Source: Silvania hatchlandensis (GTDB lineage Bacteria > Pseudomonadota > Gammaproteobacteria > Enterobacterales > Enterobacteriaceae). From it: a stretch of 64,000 nt of DNA. Each line of letters starts with the position of its first letter. The stretch's first letter is position 1. Shown here piece by piece: positions 21,916 to 31,135 of the stretch. The stretch is taken from the NCBI RefSeq assembly GCF_025564065.1, contig NZ_JAMGZK010000050.1:124001-188000 (forward strand), in the 5' to 3' direction. The notes below the pieces were generated by a model. That model made no database searches. It saw only the letters and a list, made by a program, of their open reading frames with translations, and was not told where the DNA came from. Made by a program: the position numbers and the translations under genes.

Positions 21916-23277
21916 ATGAAAACGACAGCAATCGCTTCTGACAGTTACGTCAAAGTCAGCGTTCGAGAAAAGATCGGCTACGGGTTTGGCGATCTGGCCT
22001 CCAACCTGTCGTTTGGTTTTGTCTCCCTGTTCCTGCTCTTCTTCTACACCAATATTTATGGCATCAGCGCCGTGCAGGCGAGCCTGATCTTCGTAATTGC
22101 CCGCGTGCTGGATGCGCTGTTCAATATCTGCATCGGTTACGTAATTGATAAAACCAATACCCGCTACGGCAAGCTGCGCCCTTACTTATTATTTGGTGCC
22201 GTTCCGCTGGGGATACTCACCATCCTGTGCTTCAGCACCCTGGGCGAAGAGTTTAAGTTCTATTACGCGCTCATCTCCTACACCCTTTACTGTCTGGCCT
22301 ATACGGCGGTTAACACGCCCTATTCCGCGATGACCAACACCCTGACACAGCATGAAGGCTCCCGCGCCTCGCTGTCGGTGTACCGCATTGTGCTGGCGAT
22401 TGTCGGGTACCTGATTGTCTCGACCACCGCCGACCTGCTGATTTCACAGTTTACCGACAAGAAGATGGGCTACGTGTTTGCCGTCAGTTGCTTCAGCCTG
22501 TTAGCCACCTTCTTCTTCCTTGCCTGCTTTGGCATGACCAAAGAACGCGTTAAAACCCAGCCGGATCAAAAAGCCCCGACGCTGAAAGAGATGGTCGCGG
22601 CGGTGTCCGGCAACCTGCCGTTGATCAACCTCTCGGCGTTCACGGTGTTCTTTTACATCGCCTACACGGTGTGGATGGCCATCGCGATTTACTTCATCAA
22701 ATACACGCTCGGCGATGAAAGCTTCACGACAACGTTCTTTTTGATTCAGTCGGCAGCGTATGTGGCGGGCACCATCGTGTCTGAAAAACTGATCGGCCTG
22801 ATGGGCAAAAAGTGGATGGTGCAGTTCGCATTGCTGATCGGCATCCTCGGCATGCTGTTCCAGTATTTCCTCGCGGGCAGCAACGGCACCCTGATCATGA
22901 CCGGCGTGTGCCTGTTCAGCATCACCCTGGGGATGGGTTTTGTGGCGATGTGGTCGATGATTGCCGACACCGTGGAATACGCCGAATGGAAACAGGGCGT
23001 GCGCGCCGAAGGCGCTATCTACGGCTTCTTTAACTTCATCACCAAAATCGCGATGGCCATCGGCGGTGGCTGCGCCGGGTTGATGCTCGACTATTTTGAC
23101 TACTCCTCCGAGCATCTCAGCGCCAGCGCGCTCAACGGCATCAACCTGATGATGACCCTGTTCCCGGCTCTGATGTTTGCCCTGAGTATGGTGTTCGTCT
23201 TCTTCTACACCCTGGATGAAAACACCTACCGCAACATCATCAAAGACATTCAGTTGCGCAAAGTTAATGCGCAGTAA
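21916..23277 (+). CDS. GPH-family glycoside transporter
   Basis: A 453-aa, 12-segment inner-membrane carrier of the MelB/YicJ type: VREKIGYGFGDLASNLSF at the start and the cytoplasmic loop DKTNTRYGKLRPYLLFG. The ATG at 21916 is chosen because the conserved N-terminus begins shortly after it and the upstream frame runs through a palindromic repeat. It lies 17 bp before a GH3 beta-glucosidase, so it most likely imports the beta-glucoside that enzyme splits. It resembles yicJ on the other side of selC. Confidence 0.88.
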   Translation: MKTTAIASDSYVKVSVREKIGYGFGDLASNLSFGFVSLFLLFFYTNIYGISAVQASLIFVIARVLDALFNICIGYVIDKTNTRYGKLRPYLLFGAVPLGILTILCFSTLGEEFKFYYALISYTLYCLAYTAVNTPYSAMTNTLTQHEGSRASLSVYRIVLAIVGYLIVSTTADLLISQFTDKKMGYVFAVSCFSLLATFFFLACFGMTKERVKTQPDQKAPTLKEMVAAVSGNLPLINLSAFTVFFYIAYTVWMAIAIYFIKYTLGDESFTTTFFLIQSAAYVAGTIVSEKLIGLMGKKWMVQFALLIGILGMLFQYFLAGSNGTLIMTGVCLFSITLGMGFVAMWSMIADTVEYAEWKQGVRAEGAIYGFFNFITKIAMAIGGGCAGLMLDYFDYSSEHLSASALNGINLMMTLFPALMFALSMVFVFFYTLDENTYRNIIKDIQLRKVNAQ

Positions 23278-23294
23278 CACCGCAGGGGAAAAAT

Positions 23295-25649
23295 ATGAAA
23301 ACTGACTTTCACGCCATTATTGCGGCCATGAGCGCCGAAGACAAAGTTGCCCTGCTCAGCGGAAGCGGCCTGTGGCACACCGCCAGCCTGCCGCAGCACG
23401 GCATCGAAGACATTGTGATGACCGATGGCACCTACGGGGTGCGCTACAGCACAAGCCAGATTGAACAGGGTGAAAGCTGGAACATTACCGATTTTCTCGA
23501 CGTGATTGCGCAAAGCGCGGGTGACGTTGAGCCCGAAGACCATAAAGGTGGCTCCGAAGCGCTGTTCACCAAATCCAAACCAGCGACCTGCTTCCCGAAC
23601 GGCTCCACCCTGGCGTGCAGCTGGGATATCTCGCTGGTGTATCAGATGGGTGCCGCGCTGGCGCAGGAGTGCCAGGAGATGGGCGTCGGCATCCTGCTCG
23701 GGCCGGGGATCAATATTCGTCGCACGCCGCTGGCCGGACGCGGGTATGAATATTATTCCGAAGATCCGGTGGTGAGCGGCGACATTGCCGCAGCCCTGAT
23801 CAACGGCCTGCAGGACAACGGCGTGGGTGCCAGCCTGAAGCACTTTGCCGCCAATAACTCCGAATACCGTCGCACCGAAATGGACTCGGTGATTGAAGAG
23901 CGTGCCCTGCGGGAGATCTATCTCGCGGGCTTTAAACGCGCGATTGAGAAATCGAACCCGTGGACCGTGATGTCCTCCTACAACCGTCTCAACGGCGTGC
24001 AGACCTCGCAGGACAGCTGGCTGCTGACCGATGTGCTGCGTAATGAATGGCAGTACGACGGCCTGGTGATGTCCGACTGGTACGGCATCAAAGACCGCCC
24101 GGCGTCCCTGCTGGCGGGCAACGATCTGGCGATGCCCGAGACCCAGCTCGACAAGAAGGATCTGCTGGCGGCCATCAACCGGGGCGAGATCCCCGCCGAG
24201 GTCCTCGACACCGCCTGCCTGCGGATGCTGACGCTGATCGACAAAGTCCAGCGCCACCGCAAGCCGGGCACCAAAGCGGATTACCGCCAGCATCATCAGC
24301 TGGCGCAGCGTCTGGCCGCCGAATCCATCGTGCTGCTGAAAAATGAAGACGCCATCCTGCCGCTGCAAAAAGGCAAACAGCGCACCCTCGCAATACTGGG
24401 CAAGCCTGCCCAGGAGCCGGTGATCCAGGGATCGGGTTGTGCGACCACGGTGCCGTATATGCTCGACCGTCCGCTGGACGAGATTTTTGAAGTGGCCGGG
24501 AGCGACTTCAACGTTGAGTACGCGGTCGGAACGCCGGAGGATAACGCCAGCGACCCGCAGGCACTGGCACAGGCCGTTGAAGTGGCGAAAAACGCCGACG
24601 TGGCGATTGTGTTTGTCAGCACCGCCATTGGTGAAGACGGTGAAAATGGCGATCGCCAGGATTTAAATATTTTGCCCGCGCATGAAGCGCTGATCCGCGC
24701 CGTCGCGCAACAACAGCCGAACCTGATCGTGGTGCTCGCCAACAGCGATGCAGTGGTCATGCCGTGGCTGTCCGACTGCAAAGCGCTGCTGGAAACCCAC
24801 TTTGGCGGACAAGGTATGGGCCGTGCCGTGGCCGATATTCTGTTCGGACGCGCCAACCCGTGCGGCAAACTGACGGTCACCGTTCCGAATACGCTCGAAG
24901 AGACCCCGGCCTGGCTTAACTATCCCGGCGAGAACCTGCGCCACCACTACAGCGAAGGGCTGTACGTGGGGTATCGCTACTACGATCGCCGTCGCCTTAC
25001 CCCGCTGTTCCCGTTTGGTTTTGGTCTGAGCTATACCACTTTCGACTACAGCGGGTTGACCACCTCGGTGTGCGAGCTGGAAGAAGGTAAGTCATTAACC
25101 GTCAGCGTTGACGTCACCAACAGCGGCAAAATGGCAGGTAAAGAGGTGGTGCAGCTGTATCTTTCAGCTCCGGCTGGCGAGCTGGCGCGGGAAGAAAAAG
25201 CCCTGAAAGCCTTTGCTAAAGTGCATCTCGACGCAGGCGAAACCCAGACCGTCACCCTGGAACTGAACTGGCAGGACTTCGCCTGTTACCATCCGGGTAT
25301 TGGCGGCTGGATTGTCGATTCCGGGGTGTATCAGCTGCATATTGCCCGCTCTTCGCGCGATATGGCGTTAAGCACTGCGATCGCCGTGCGGGCAACGCCG
25401 CGTTACGCGCCGCTGAAAATTGATAATTCGCTGACCCAGCTTATCGGCAACCCGCCCGCTTTTGCACGCGTGGTGACGCTGGTCGCCAGCAAAAATGGCC
25501 TGCCTGAGCAGCAGGTCAGAGAAAAATTATGTGCGATTGCGCCCGATCTGGTCTTCGGTCTGTTTATCTCTTTAACGGAATTCCTGACTATTGATATCAC
25601 GCGTCAGGAGCTGGCGAACGCCCTTGCTGGGCCTGCCGCACAGCAGTAA
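23295..25649 (+). CDS. GH3 beta-glucosidase, cytosolic
   Basis: A 784-aa glycoside hydrolase family 3 enzyme with no signal peptide, so it acts on imported sugars. Domains: GH3 N-terminal barrel (about 1-310) with the nucleophile Asp at residue 261 in VMSDW and the KH block SLKHFAANNSEYRR; GH3 C-terminal alpha/beta sandwich (about 340-560); fibronectin-III-like domain (about 600-680, KAFAKVHLDAGETQTVTL). Substrate likely a beta-glucoside, beta-xyloside or similar; not determinable here. It is cotranscribed with the GPH carrier upstream and followed by an AraC regulator. Confidence 0.9.
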   Translation: MKTDFHAIIAAMSAEDKVALLSGSGLWHTASLPQHGIEDIVMTDGTYGVRYSTSQIEQGESWNITDFLDVIAQSAGDVEPEDHKGGSEALFTKSKPATCFPNGSTLACSWDISLVYQMGAALAQECQEMGVGILLGPGINIRRTPLAGRGYEYYSEDPVVSGDIAAALINGLQDNGVGASLKHFAANNSEYRRTEMDSVIEERALREIYLAGFKRAIEKSNPWTVMSSYNRLNGVQTSQDSWLLTDVLRNEWQYDGLVMSDWYGIKDRPASLLAGNDLAMPETQLDKKDLLAAINRGEIPAEVLDTACLRMLTLIDKVQRHRKPGTKADYRQHHQLAQRLAAESIVLLKNEDAILPLQKGKQRTLAILGKPAQEPVIQGSGCATTVPYMLDRPLDEIFEVAGSDFNVEYAVGTPEDNASDPQALAQAVEVAKNADVAIVFVSTAIGEDGENGDRQDLNILPAHEALIRAVAQQQPNLIVVLANSDAVVMPWLSDCKALLETHFGGQGMGRAVADILFGRANPCGKLTVTVPNTLEETPAWLNYPGENLRHHYSEGLYVGYRYYDRRRLTPLFPFGFGLSYTTFDYSGLTTSVCELEEGKSLTVSVDVTNSGKMAGKEVVQLYLSAPAGELAREEKALKAFAKVHLDAGETQTVTLELNWQDFACYHPGIGGWIVDSGVYQLHIARSSRDMALSTAIAVRATPRYAPLKIDNSLTQLIGNPPAFARVVTLVASKNGLPEQQVREKLCAIAPDLVFGLFISLTEFLTIDITRQELANALAGPAAQQ

Positions 25650-25659
25650 AGCCGGAACG

Positions 25660-25681
25660 CCCTCTTGCTTCGGCAGGAGGG
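25660..25681 (+). other. UUCG-tetraloop hairpin between GH3 gene and regulator
   Basis: CCCTCTTGC and GCAGGAGGG pair with one mismatch around TTCG. No T-run follows, so it is more likely an RNA-stabilising or processing hairpin than a full terminator. Confidence 0.45.
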
Positions 25682-25716
25682 AAACGCCCCGCCTTCATTT
25701 GACGGAGAGTTAGCCG

Positions 25717-26712
25717 ATGTTTCCATTTTCTGTCACCCAGCAGCCCAGGGTTATCTCGCAGCAGCAGACGGCGACAACCATCCATGAAGGCAGCGGCTAC
25801 GAACTGATCTCCTTTGATGCGGAGAAGCTGAATGTGTTTGCCGCCGAGGTGTACTACTGCGAACCACACTGGCACTCGGCGCCGGAACTGATCTGCATCC
25901 TGTCCGGGGAATTTTCTGTCACCCTCGGCCATAGCACCTCAGTGGTCGTTGAGGGCGGCATGCTGTATATCAACCCGGATGAGATCCACTCTCTTGAAGC
26001 CCGCGCGCCAAACAGCCAGTTGTTGACCATTCAGTTTGCACCGAACCTGTTTGATGAGACCCACCCGGCCCCGCTGATGGAGTACGCCTCCCTGATCCAT
26101 CATCAGGAACGGGACGCAGACAAACAGCTCAGAAAGAGCGTGATTGCGCTGGTCGAGCATCTGGTGCGCTCGCAATCGTCATTTGATCGCATCTCGCTGG
26201 TTTATCAGCTGTTAGGCACCCTTGCCGCCACCGGCAACAGCCAGGATGACCGCCAGCAGGTGACCATCAGAAAAAAAGACCAGCATCTGGTGAAATACGG
26301 CATCGAGTTCATTAATCAGCATTTTGATGATGAGCTGACGTTAACGACCATTGCCGATAATGCCGGGGTCAGCTATCACCACTTTTCACGCACCTTTAAG
26401 AAGATCAGCGGCTACAACTTCAAAGAGTATCTGACCATGATCCGCATTAATAAGGCCAAGCGGCTGCTGAAAGATACCCATATTCCGATCACCGATATCA
26501 GCTACACCTGCGGGTTTAGCTGCCATAAACAGCTGATTTTCGCCTTCAACAAATACTGCCGCATGACGCCGACGGCTTTTCGTAAGAGCTATATCACGGC
26601 GATCAATTCCGCCGATGAGCTGCAGGTGATGACGGACTCGCGGTTTCTGCCGCTGGGGGAAGAGGTTATTGAGCGGCTAAGGGGTTTTATGTCGCCGTGC
26701 CAGGCAGGGTAA
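25717..26712 (+). CDS. AraC-family regulator of the GH3 module
   Basis: A 331-aa regulator: an N-terminal cupin-like sugar-sensing domain (HWHSAPELICILSGEFSVTLG, EGGMLYINPDEIHSLEA) and a C-terminal pair of AraC helix-turn-helix motifs (about 200-300; AGVSYHHFSRTFKKISGYNFKEYL). It lies 67 bp downstream of the beta-glucosidase on the same strand and presumably controls that operon. The cognate sugar is unknown. Confidence 0.85.
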   Translation: MFPFSVTQQPRVISQQQTATTIHEGSGYELISFDAEKLNVFAAEVYYCEPHWHSAPELICILSGEFSVTLGHSTSVVVEGGMLYINPDEIHSLEARAPNSQLLTIQFAPNLFDETHPAPLMEYASLIHHQERDADKQLRKSVIALVEHLVRSQSSFDRISLVYQLLGTLAATGNSQDDRQQVTIRKKDQHLVKYGIEFINQHFDDELTLTTIADNAGVSYHHFSRTFKKISGYNFKEYLTMIRINKAKRLLKDTHIPITDISYTCGFSCHKQLIFAFNKYCRMTPTAFRKSYITAINSADELQVMTDSRFLPLGEEVIERLRGFMSPCQAG

Positions 26713-26781
26713 GGCGCAGCCGCCACCCGGCGTTGGTATTTTTCCCCTCACCCTACCCTCTCCCAAAGGAGAGGGAATAGA
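26709..26781. repeat. REP remnant plus CCCTCTCCC-type palindrome
   Basis: A REP-like half (GGTAAGGCGCAGCCGCCACCCGGCG, split over 26708-26733) is followed by one member of the CCCCTCACCC / CCCTCTCCC / GGAGAGGG family (26744-26780). The block separates the AraC gene from the convergent WYL gene. Confidence 0.75.
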
Positions 26782-26840
26782 ATGCGCGGCTATTAACCGC
26801 GCTGCCCGTCCAGCTCAGTGTATTAACACATCGGCTTCAG

Positions 26841-27758
26841 TCAGCTCTCGCAGATGATCTCATCAAGATTCATCTCATTCGCTTTCGCCGTGCGCGACAC
26901 AAAATCGTGGGCAAAATCCTCTTTCAGCGAAGCGGGTTCGAGAATGCGAATATCGGGGAGCCAGTAGCGCAGCCAGCGGAAGAGTGTGTTTTTATCGTTA
27001 TGGGTCGTGGCGAGCGTCAGGCTGCCATCCGGATGCGTTTGCACAATGCGCTGGCCAGGGAAGAGCGGTCGGCGGGTAACATACTGTGCGGCGTGCGCTG
27101 AAACCCAGAGGGTAGCGTCGATATGTGCGCCAAAGTGGATCCCCGTCGTGGTGTTCAGCTCATCAAGAACAGTGTCATCAGCACAGAAGTGCGCACCGGA
27201 CGGGTTAAAGTTCGCAATTCGCGCCAGCTCAAACGCCTTCAGCCGCCCCGCTTCAACCCCGGCCAGATACCACAAGCCATAATGGTTTATCAGACGATAC
27301 GGCTGCACAACGCGCAATTTACCGCGATACGAGAAGGTAACGGTCTTCAACGCGCTAATGGCGCGGTCGAGATTATCCATCAGGTCACTGAGCAGGCGAT
27401 TTTCCCGACTGCTGGCACCCCGAATCGTCAGGTTATCGGCGCTTTTCATCCGTTTACGTAACGATCGTCCATCGCTATGCGGAAAAAGCTGGGACACGCC
27501 GGTAAAAGTGGCAAATTCGGCAAGGTGTCCGACATGCAAATTAGGCAGCAGGTGCTGGCTGAGCTTGTATCGCCCCGCAGACACCTCTTCCAGCAGATGG
27601 GAAAGCCGGGCTAAATCGCGATAGGCCGTACGCTCGGTAATGTCGAACCGTTCGCAGAGCCAGTTTTTATCGATAACGTTTCCCTGATAGAGGGCGCCAA
27701 ACGTTTCACATAATCTTTCGATAAGAAGAGAATGTTTGCTGGCAGCGCTTTCTTTCAT
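26841..27758 (-). CDS. WYL-domain transcriptional regulator
   Basis: A 305-aa protein. Residues about 10-65 form a DeoR-like winged HTH (LCERFDITERTAYRDLARL), followed by the WYL domain (about 150-215; PYRLINHYGLWYLAGVEAGRLKAFELARI) and a C-terminal WCX-like region. WYL proteins sense ligands such as nucleotides or DNA fragments and often regulate stress or defence genes. It is similar in plan to E. coli YafY. It is a monocistronic gene with no obvious target nearby. Confidence 0.85.
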   Translation of the reverse strand: MKESAASKHSLLIERLCETFGALYQGNVIDKNWLCERFDITERTAYRDLARLSHLLEEVSAGRYKLSQHLLPNLHVGHLAEFATFTGVSQLFPHSDGRSLRKRMKSADNLTIRGASSRENRLLSDLMDNLDRAISALKTVTFSYRGKLRVVQPYRLINHYGLWYLAGVEAGRLKAFELARIANFNPSGAHFCADDTVLDELNTTTGIHFGAHIDATLWVSAHAAQYVTRRPLFPGQRIVQTHPDGSLTLATTHNDKNTLFRWLRYWLPDIRILEPASLKEDFAHDFVSRTAKANEMNLDEIICES

Positions 27759-28039
27759 CGTGTCCTGGATCCCTCAGTGCAGAATGCATTCACCATCAGA
27801 AGCAGACTTAAAAACCTGCTTTGCATTCGGGTTTAAACCATGATTTCAGTAAGTATTAACGGCATAAGCGCCGGAAACTTAAGTCAAAATTTTGGCGGTT
27901 CAGATGTCGGAAGGTAATGCAGTACACTGACAGGTGGTGGCGGGAAAGATGAACGGAGAAGTGAAAAAGACGAAGGATAAGGCTGTGTGAGAATGGCAGG
28001 TGTGCCCTGCCATGCGTGTATTGTGACGATCTTATGCCA

Positions 28040-28345
28040 TCAAGGCTCAACCGGCGTCAGATAATCCAGACGCAGCGGCTCCGCCAGCAGGTCATCCATT
28101 TGCAGGATAAAGTCCTGAAAATGCGGCAGCGCAATGTGTGCCTCCAGCCCTTCCTGACCGCGCCAGGACTCCCGGACATAAAAACAGTCCGGCGTATCGC
28201 GCAGCTGAAAAAGCTGATACTCCACGTTGCCGGGCTCCTGACGAGTCGGGAGCAACAGCGCCTGTAGGGCTGTTTTCAGCGCATGCGTCTTCCCCGGTTT
28301 GGCTTTCAGTACCGCAATAAGGGAGATGATTTCAGCGGAGTCCAT
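28040..28345 (-). CDS. Antibiotic biosynthesis monooxygenase-like protein
   Basis: A 101-aa protein of the dimeric alpha-beta barrel ABM fold (IISLIAVLKAKPGKTHALKTAL... EPGNVEYQLFQLRDTPDCFYVRESW ... HFQDFI). Relatives such as YgiN oxidise quinols without metal or cofactor. The start at 28345 gives the family length; the longer frame overlaps the upstream gene. One base separates it from the upstream oxidoreductase stop, so the two are an operon, perhaps dealing with quinones. Confidence 0.82.
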   Translation of the reverse strand: MDSAEIISLIAVLKAKPGKTHALKTALQALLLPTRQEPGNVEYQLFQLRDTPDCFYVRESWRGQEGLEAHIALPHFQDFILQMDDLLAEPLRLDYLTPVEP

Positions 28346-28346
28346 T

Positions 28347-29348
28347 TCAGAATCCTTCCAGCACAATCTTACCGACCGCCCGCCCGGTTTCGAGCTGCGT
28401 ATGGGCTTTCTGCAGGTTAGCCGCGGTGATCGCGCCGTAATGCTCACCCAGCGTGGAGGTGATGACCTTGTCATCAATCAGCCCGGCAACACGCGTCAGC
28501 AGCTGGTGCTGGGCGATCATGTCGCGGGTTTCAAACATCGAGCGGGTGAACATAAATTCCCAGTGCAGCGAGATGCTTTTCGCCTTCAGCGGGCGGGCAT
28601 CCAGCGTCTGCGGATCGTCAATCAGCGCCAGTTTACCCTGAGGCGCCAGCGCCTTAATGATCTCTGCGTAGTGGCTGTCAGTGCTGTTCAGGCTGGCAAC
28701 GTGGGTCACCTCGTTAATGCCGATGGCAGCCAGTTCTTCCGACAGCGGCTTACTGTGATCAATGACATGATGTGCGCCCGCTTCCCGGACCCACTGCTGG
28801 CTTTCAGGGCGCGACGCCGTGCCCACCACGGTCATTTTTGTCAGCTTACGCGCCAGCTGCACCAGAATCGAACCGACACCGCCCGCAGCACCGACGATCA
28901 GCAGCGTGTCGCCTTCATTACCCTGCTCCTGAATGCCCAGACGGTCGAACAGCATTTCCCATGCGGTGATTGCCGTTAACGGCATCGCCGCCGCAGAGGC
29001 GTTATCCAGCGTTTTTGGTTTCAGCGCCACAATGCGCTCATCCACCAGCTGGAACTCGCTGTTGCTGCCCGGACGGCCTAATGCCCCGGCGTACCAGACT
29101 TCATCCCCTGGCGCGAACAGCGTTACCGCCTCGCCCACCGCCGCGACAACACCGACCGCGTCCCAGCCCAGAATGCGCGGCGTCTCACCCTGAAAACCGG
29201 CCCGGACTTTGGTGTCAACCGGGTTAACGGAAATCGCTTTCACGTCGATCAGCAGATCGTGACCTGTCGCCACGGGCTGCGGTAATTCAATATCCTGCAG
29301 GAAGTCGATGTTTTGCGGGGCAGAACGGGTAATGGCAATGGCTTTCAT
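28347..29348 (-). CDS. Zinc-type alcohol dehydrogenase-like quinone oxidoreductase
   Basis: A 333-aa medium-chain dehydrogenase/reductase: N-terminal GroES-like fold (VKAISVNPVDTKVRAG) and a Rossmann domain with the nucleotide motif VGAAGGVGSILVQLARKL (about 150-170). No structural or catalytic zinc cysteines are evident, which fits the zinc-independent quinone reductase branch despite the usual annotation name. It is cotranscribed with the ABM protein and divergent from a LysR gene that probably regulates both. Confidence 0.88.
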   Translation of the reverse strand: MKAIAITRSAPQNIDFLQDIELPQPVATGHDLLIDVKAISVNPVDTKVRAGFQGETPRILGWDAVGVVAAVGEAVTLFAPGDEVWYAGALGRPGSNSEFQLVDERIVALKPKTLDNASAAAMPLTAITAWEMLFDRLGIQEQGNEGDTLLIVGAAGGVGSILVQLARKLTKMTVVGTASRPESQQWVREAGAHHVIDHSKPLSEELAAIGINEVTHVASLNSTDSHYAEIIKALAPQGKLALIDDPQTLDARPLKAKSISLHWEFMFTRSMFETRDMIAQHQLLTRVAGLIDDKVITSTLGEHYGAITAANLQKAHTQLETGRAVGKIVLEGF

Positions 29349-29459
29349 ACTCTCTCCGGCGTTAATTCGTTGTGGGTAGCGCAATAATTTGATGGTAAAC
29401 GGCGGCCGTCGCAGGAAAAATAGCCTCGCGGCGATAAGACTTATACTCGGGAGATTAAA

Positions 29460-30365
29460 ATGTTTCGGCTTGAGGATCTGGTGCTGTTTGTTCGGGTATC
29501 TGCCCTGAGCAGCTTTAGCGATGCGGCAAGAGAGGCGGGTGTGCAGCCCGCGCAGGTGAGCGCAGCGATCAAACGGCTGGAGTCGAGCCTGGCAATCCGG
29601 CTTTTTGCCCGCTCGACCCGCAGCCTGCGGCTAACGCCCGAGGGCGAGGCCTGGTTGCCCTACGCGCGACAGATGCTTGATGCGATGCACGCCGGGATGC
29701 AAAAAATTCACACCCCGGATGAAGAGATCTCGGGCACACTGCAAATCGCCGTACCGTCGGATTTAGGCCGCAACTTACTGCTGCCCGTCTTTCAGTCTTT
29801 TGGGGCGCGCTATCCGGCGTTACGCCTGCGGATTTTTTTCTCCGATCAGGTGGCCGATGTCTTTAAAGACCCGGTGGATATCGCCTTTCGCTACGGCACG
29901 CCAGAGGATGCGTCGTATATCTCCCTCCCCATCGCGCCCGCCAACCGCCGGGTGCTGGTCGCCTCTCCCGAGTGGGTCGCCCGCCATGGTGACGTCCAAC
30001 ACCCGGATGCGTTAAGCAACCTCAACGCCCTGACGTTTGTCCTGCGCGGGCGGGTTCACGATCGCTGGACATTTTTCCGTCACGATGAGGTCTTAAACGT
30101 GAACGTCAGCGGCACGATGATGAGCGATGATGCCGAGGTGATCCGCCGCCTGGCGGTGTCCGGAGCGGGCGTGGCGTACAAATCCTGGCTGGATGTCGCA
30201 GAAGATGTCCGCGCCGGTCGGCTGCAGGTGTTAATGACGGAGTATGAGGGCGAGAAAGTGCCCCTAAATATGATCTGTCCGCACCGTAAACAGCTGTCTG
30301 TGGGGGTCAGGCTGCTCTATGAGGCGGTAAAAGCGTGCTGTGAAGGGCAATCGGTGCGGGTTTAA
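29460..30365 (+). CDS. LysR-family regulator
   Basis: A 301-aa LysR-type protein with the N-terminal winged HTH (LSSFSDAAREAGVQPAQVSAAIKRLESSL, about residues 15-45) and a periplasmic-binding-protein-like effector domain (about 90-290). It is transcribed away from the oxidoreductase-ABM operon across a 111-bp gap, the common arrangement for a LysR activator of its divergent neighbours. Confidence 0.9.
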   Translation: MFRLEDLVLFVRVSALSSFSDAAREAGVQPAQVSAAIKRLESSLAIRLFARSTRSLRLTPEGEAWLPYARQMLDAMHAGMQKIHTPDEEISGTLQIAVPSDLGRNLLLPVFQSFGARYPALRLRIFFSDQVADVFKDPVDIAFRYGTPEDASYISLPIAPANRRVLVASPEWVARHGDVQHPDALSNLNALTFVLRGRVHDRWTFFRHDEVLNVNVSGTMMSDDAEVIRRLAVSGAGVAYKSWLDVAEDVRAGRLQVLMTEYEGEKVPLNMICPHRKQLSVGVRLLYEAVKACCEGQSVRV

Positions 30366-30409
30366 CGGGTTAATGGAGTCAGTATACATGCAGGAGCCAT
30401 GTTGAATTA

Positions 30410-30453
30410 ATAAGCTATAGCTTATACACTTCATGACATAAGCCACAGCTTAT
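30410..30453 (+). promoter_or_regulatory. Twin operator palindromes of the higBA promoter
   Basis: A perfect 16-bp palindrome ATAAGCTATAGCTTAT (30410-30425) and a near copy ATAAGCCACAGCTTAT (30438-30453) have the same arms and centres 28 bp apart, ending 13 bp before the toxin start. They are probable binding sites for the HigA-like antitoxin. Confidence 0.75.
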
Positions 30454-30466
30454 CAAGGACGACATT

Positions 30467-30802
30467 ATGTGGACGGTACTCCTGGGAAACGTGTTTACAG
30501 AATGGCTGCATGAGCAGGAAAAAGTGTTGGCGGATCTCGTGAATCTGCAAACGTATGGACCCAGTCTTTCTCGCCCATATGCAGATACAGTTAAAGGATC
30601 GCGACATAAGAATATGAAAGAATTACGCGTTCAATATTCTGGTCGTCCGGTTCGCGCATTCTTTGCTTTCGATCCCGTGCGTCAGGCCATTGTGCTTTGC
30701 GCCGGTGATATGAGTAATGACAAAAAATTCTATCAACGACTTATCCGTATCGCAGATGATGAATTTTCGGCTCATCTGGCAACCATGGAGGCAATAAAAT
30801 GA
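30467..30802 (+). CDS. HigB/RelE-like toxin
   Basis: A 111-aa protein of the RelE/HigB (phage gp49-like) type: MKELRVQYSGRPVRAFFAFDPVRQAIVLCAGDMS and NDKKFYQRLIRIADDEF. Such toxins cleave mRNA on the ribosome. AAGGAC precedes the ATG. The toxin gene comes first and its end overlaps the antitoxin start by four bases (ATGA), the HigBA order. Confidence 0.9.
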   Translation: MWTVLLGNVFTEWLHEQEKVLADLVNLQTYGPSLSRPYADTVKGSRHKNMKELRVQYSGRPVRAFFAFDPVRQAIVLCAGDMSNDKKFYQRLIRIADDEFSAHLATMEAIK

Positions 30803-31098
30803 AAAGCCTGAATGACGTGATTGCTTCCCGTTCACCGGAAAGCCAACAGCGCATCAAAGAACTGGCCGACGAAATGATTCTGGAAACGGGCCTGCAAATA
30901 ATGCGCGAAGAGCTCAGACTGTCGCAAAAACAGGTTGCTGAAGTGATGGGGATTAGCCAGCCCGCCGTCACCCAGCTTGAGCAGCGTGGTAACGAGCTTA
31001 AAATCGCGACACTTAAACGCTATATAGAGGCAATGGGTGGGAAACTGAGCCTGGATGTTGAGCTTCCGACCGGAAAGCGCGTCGCGTTTCACATCTAG
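30799..31098 (+). CDS. HigA-like XRE antitoxin
   Basis: A 99-aa protein with a Cro/C1-type helix-turn-helix (LRLSQKQVAEVMGISQPAVTQLEQRG, about residues 38-63). It should neutralise the upstream toxin and repress the operon through the twin palindromes. The C-terminus (GGKLSLDVELPTGKRV) is the usual HigA tail. Confidence 0.9.
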   Translation: MKSLNDVIASRSPESQQRIKELADEMILETGLQIMREELRLSQKQVAEVMGISQPAVTQLEQRGNELKIATLKRYIEAMGGKLSLDVELPTGKRVAFHI

Positions 31099-31135
31099 GA
31101 CAGCGTTGATGAGGGTGAGCGTAGAAAACTCCCGC

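Noticed and set aside
19509..22000. Search for an integrated island boundary (repeat of the selC 3' end) and an integrase
   Set aside because: I found no second copy of the TTCGACTCC...TTCCGCCA end downstream and no integrase gene, so a complete mobile island cannot be claimed.
23250..24368. 372-aa minus-strand frame opposite the GH3 gene
   Set aside because: Antisense shadow of a clear glycosidase with conserved catalytic Asp.
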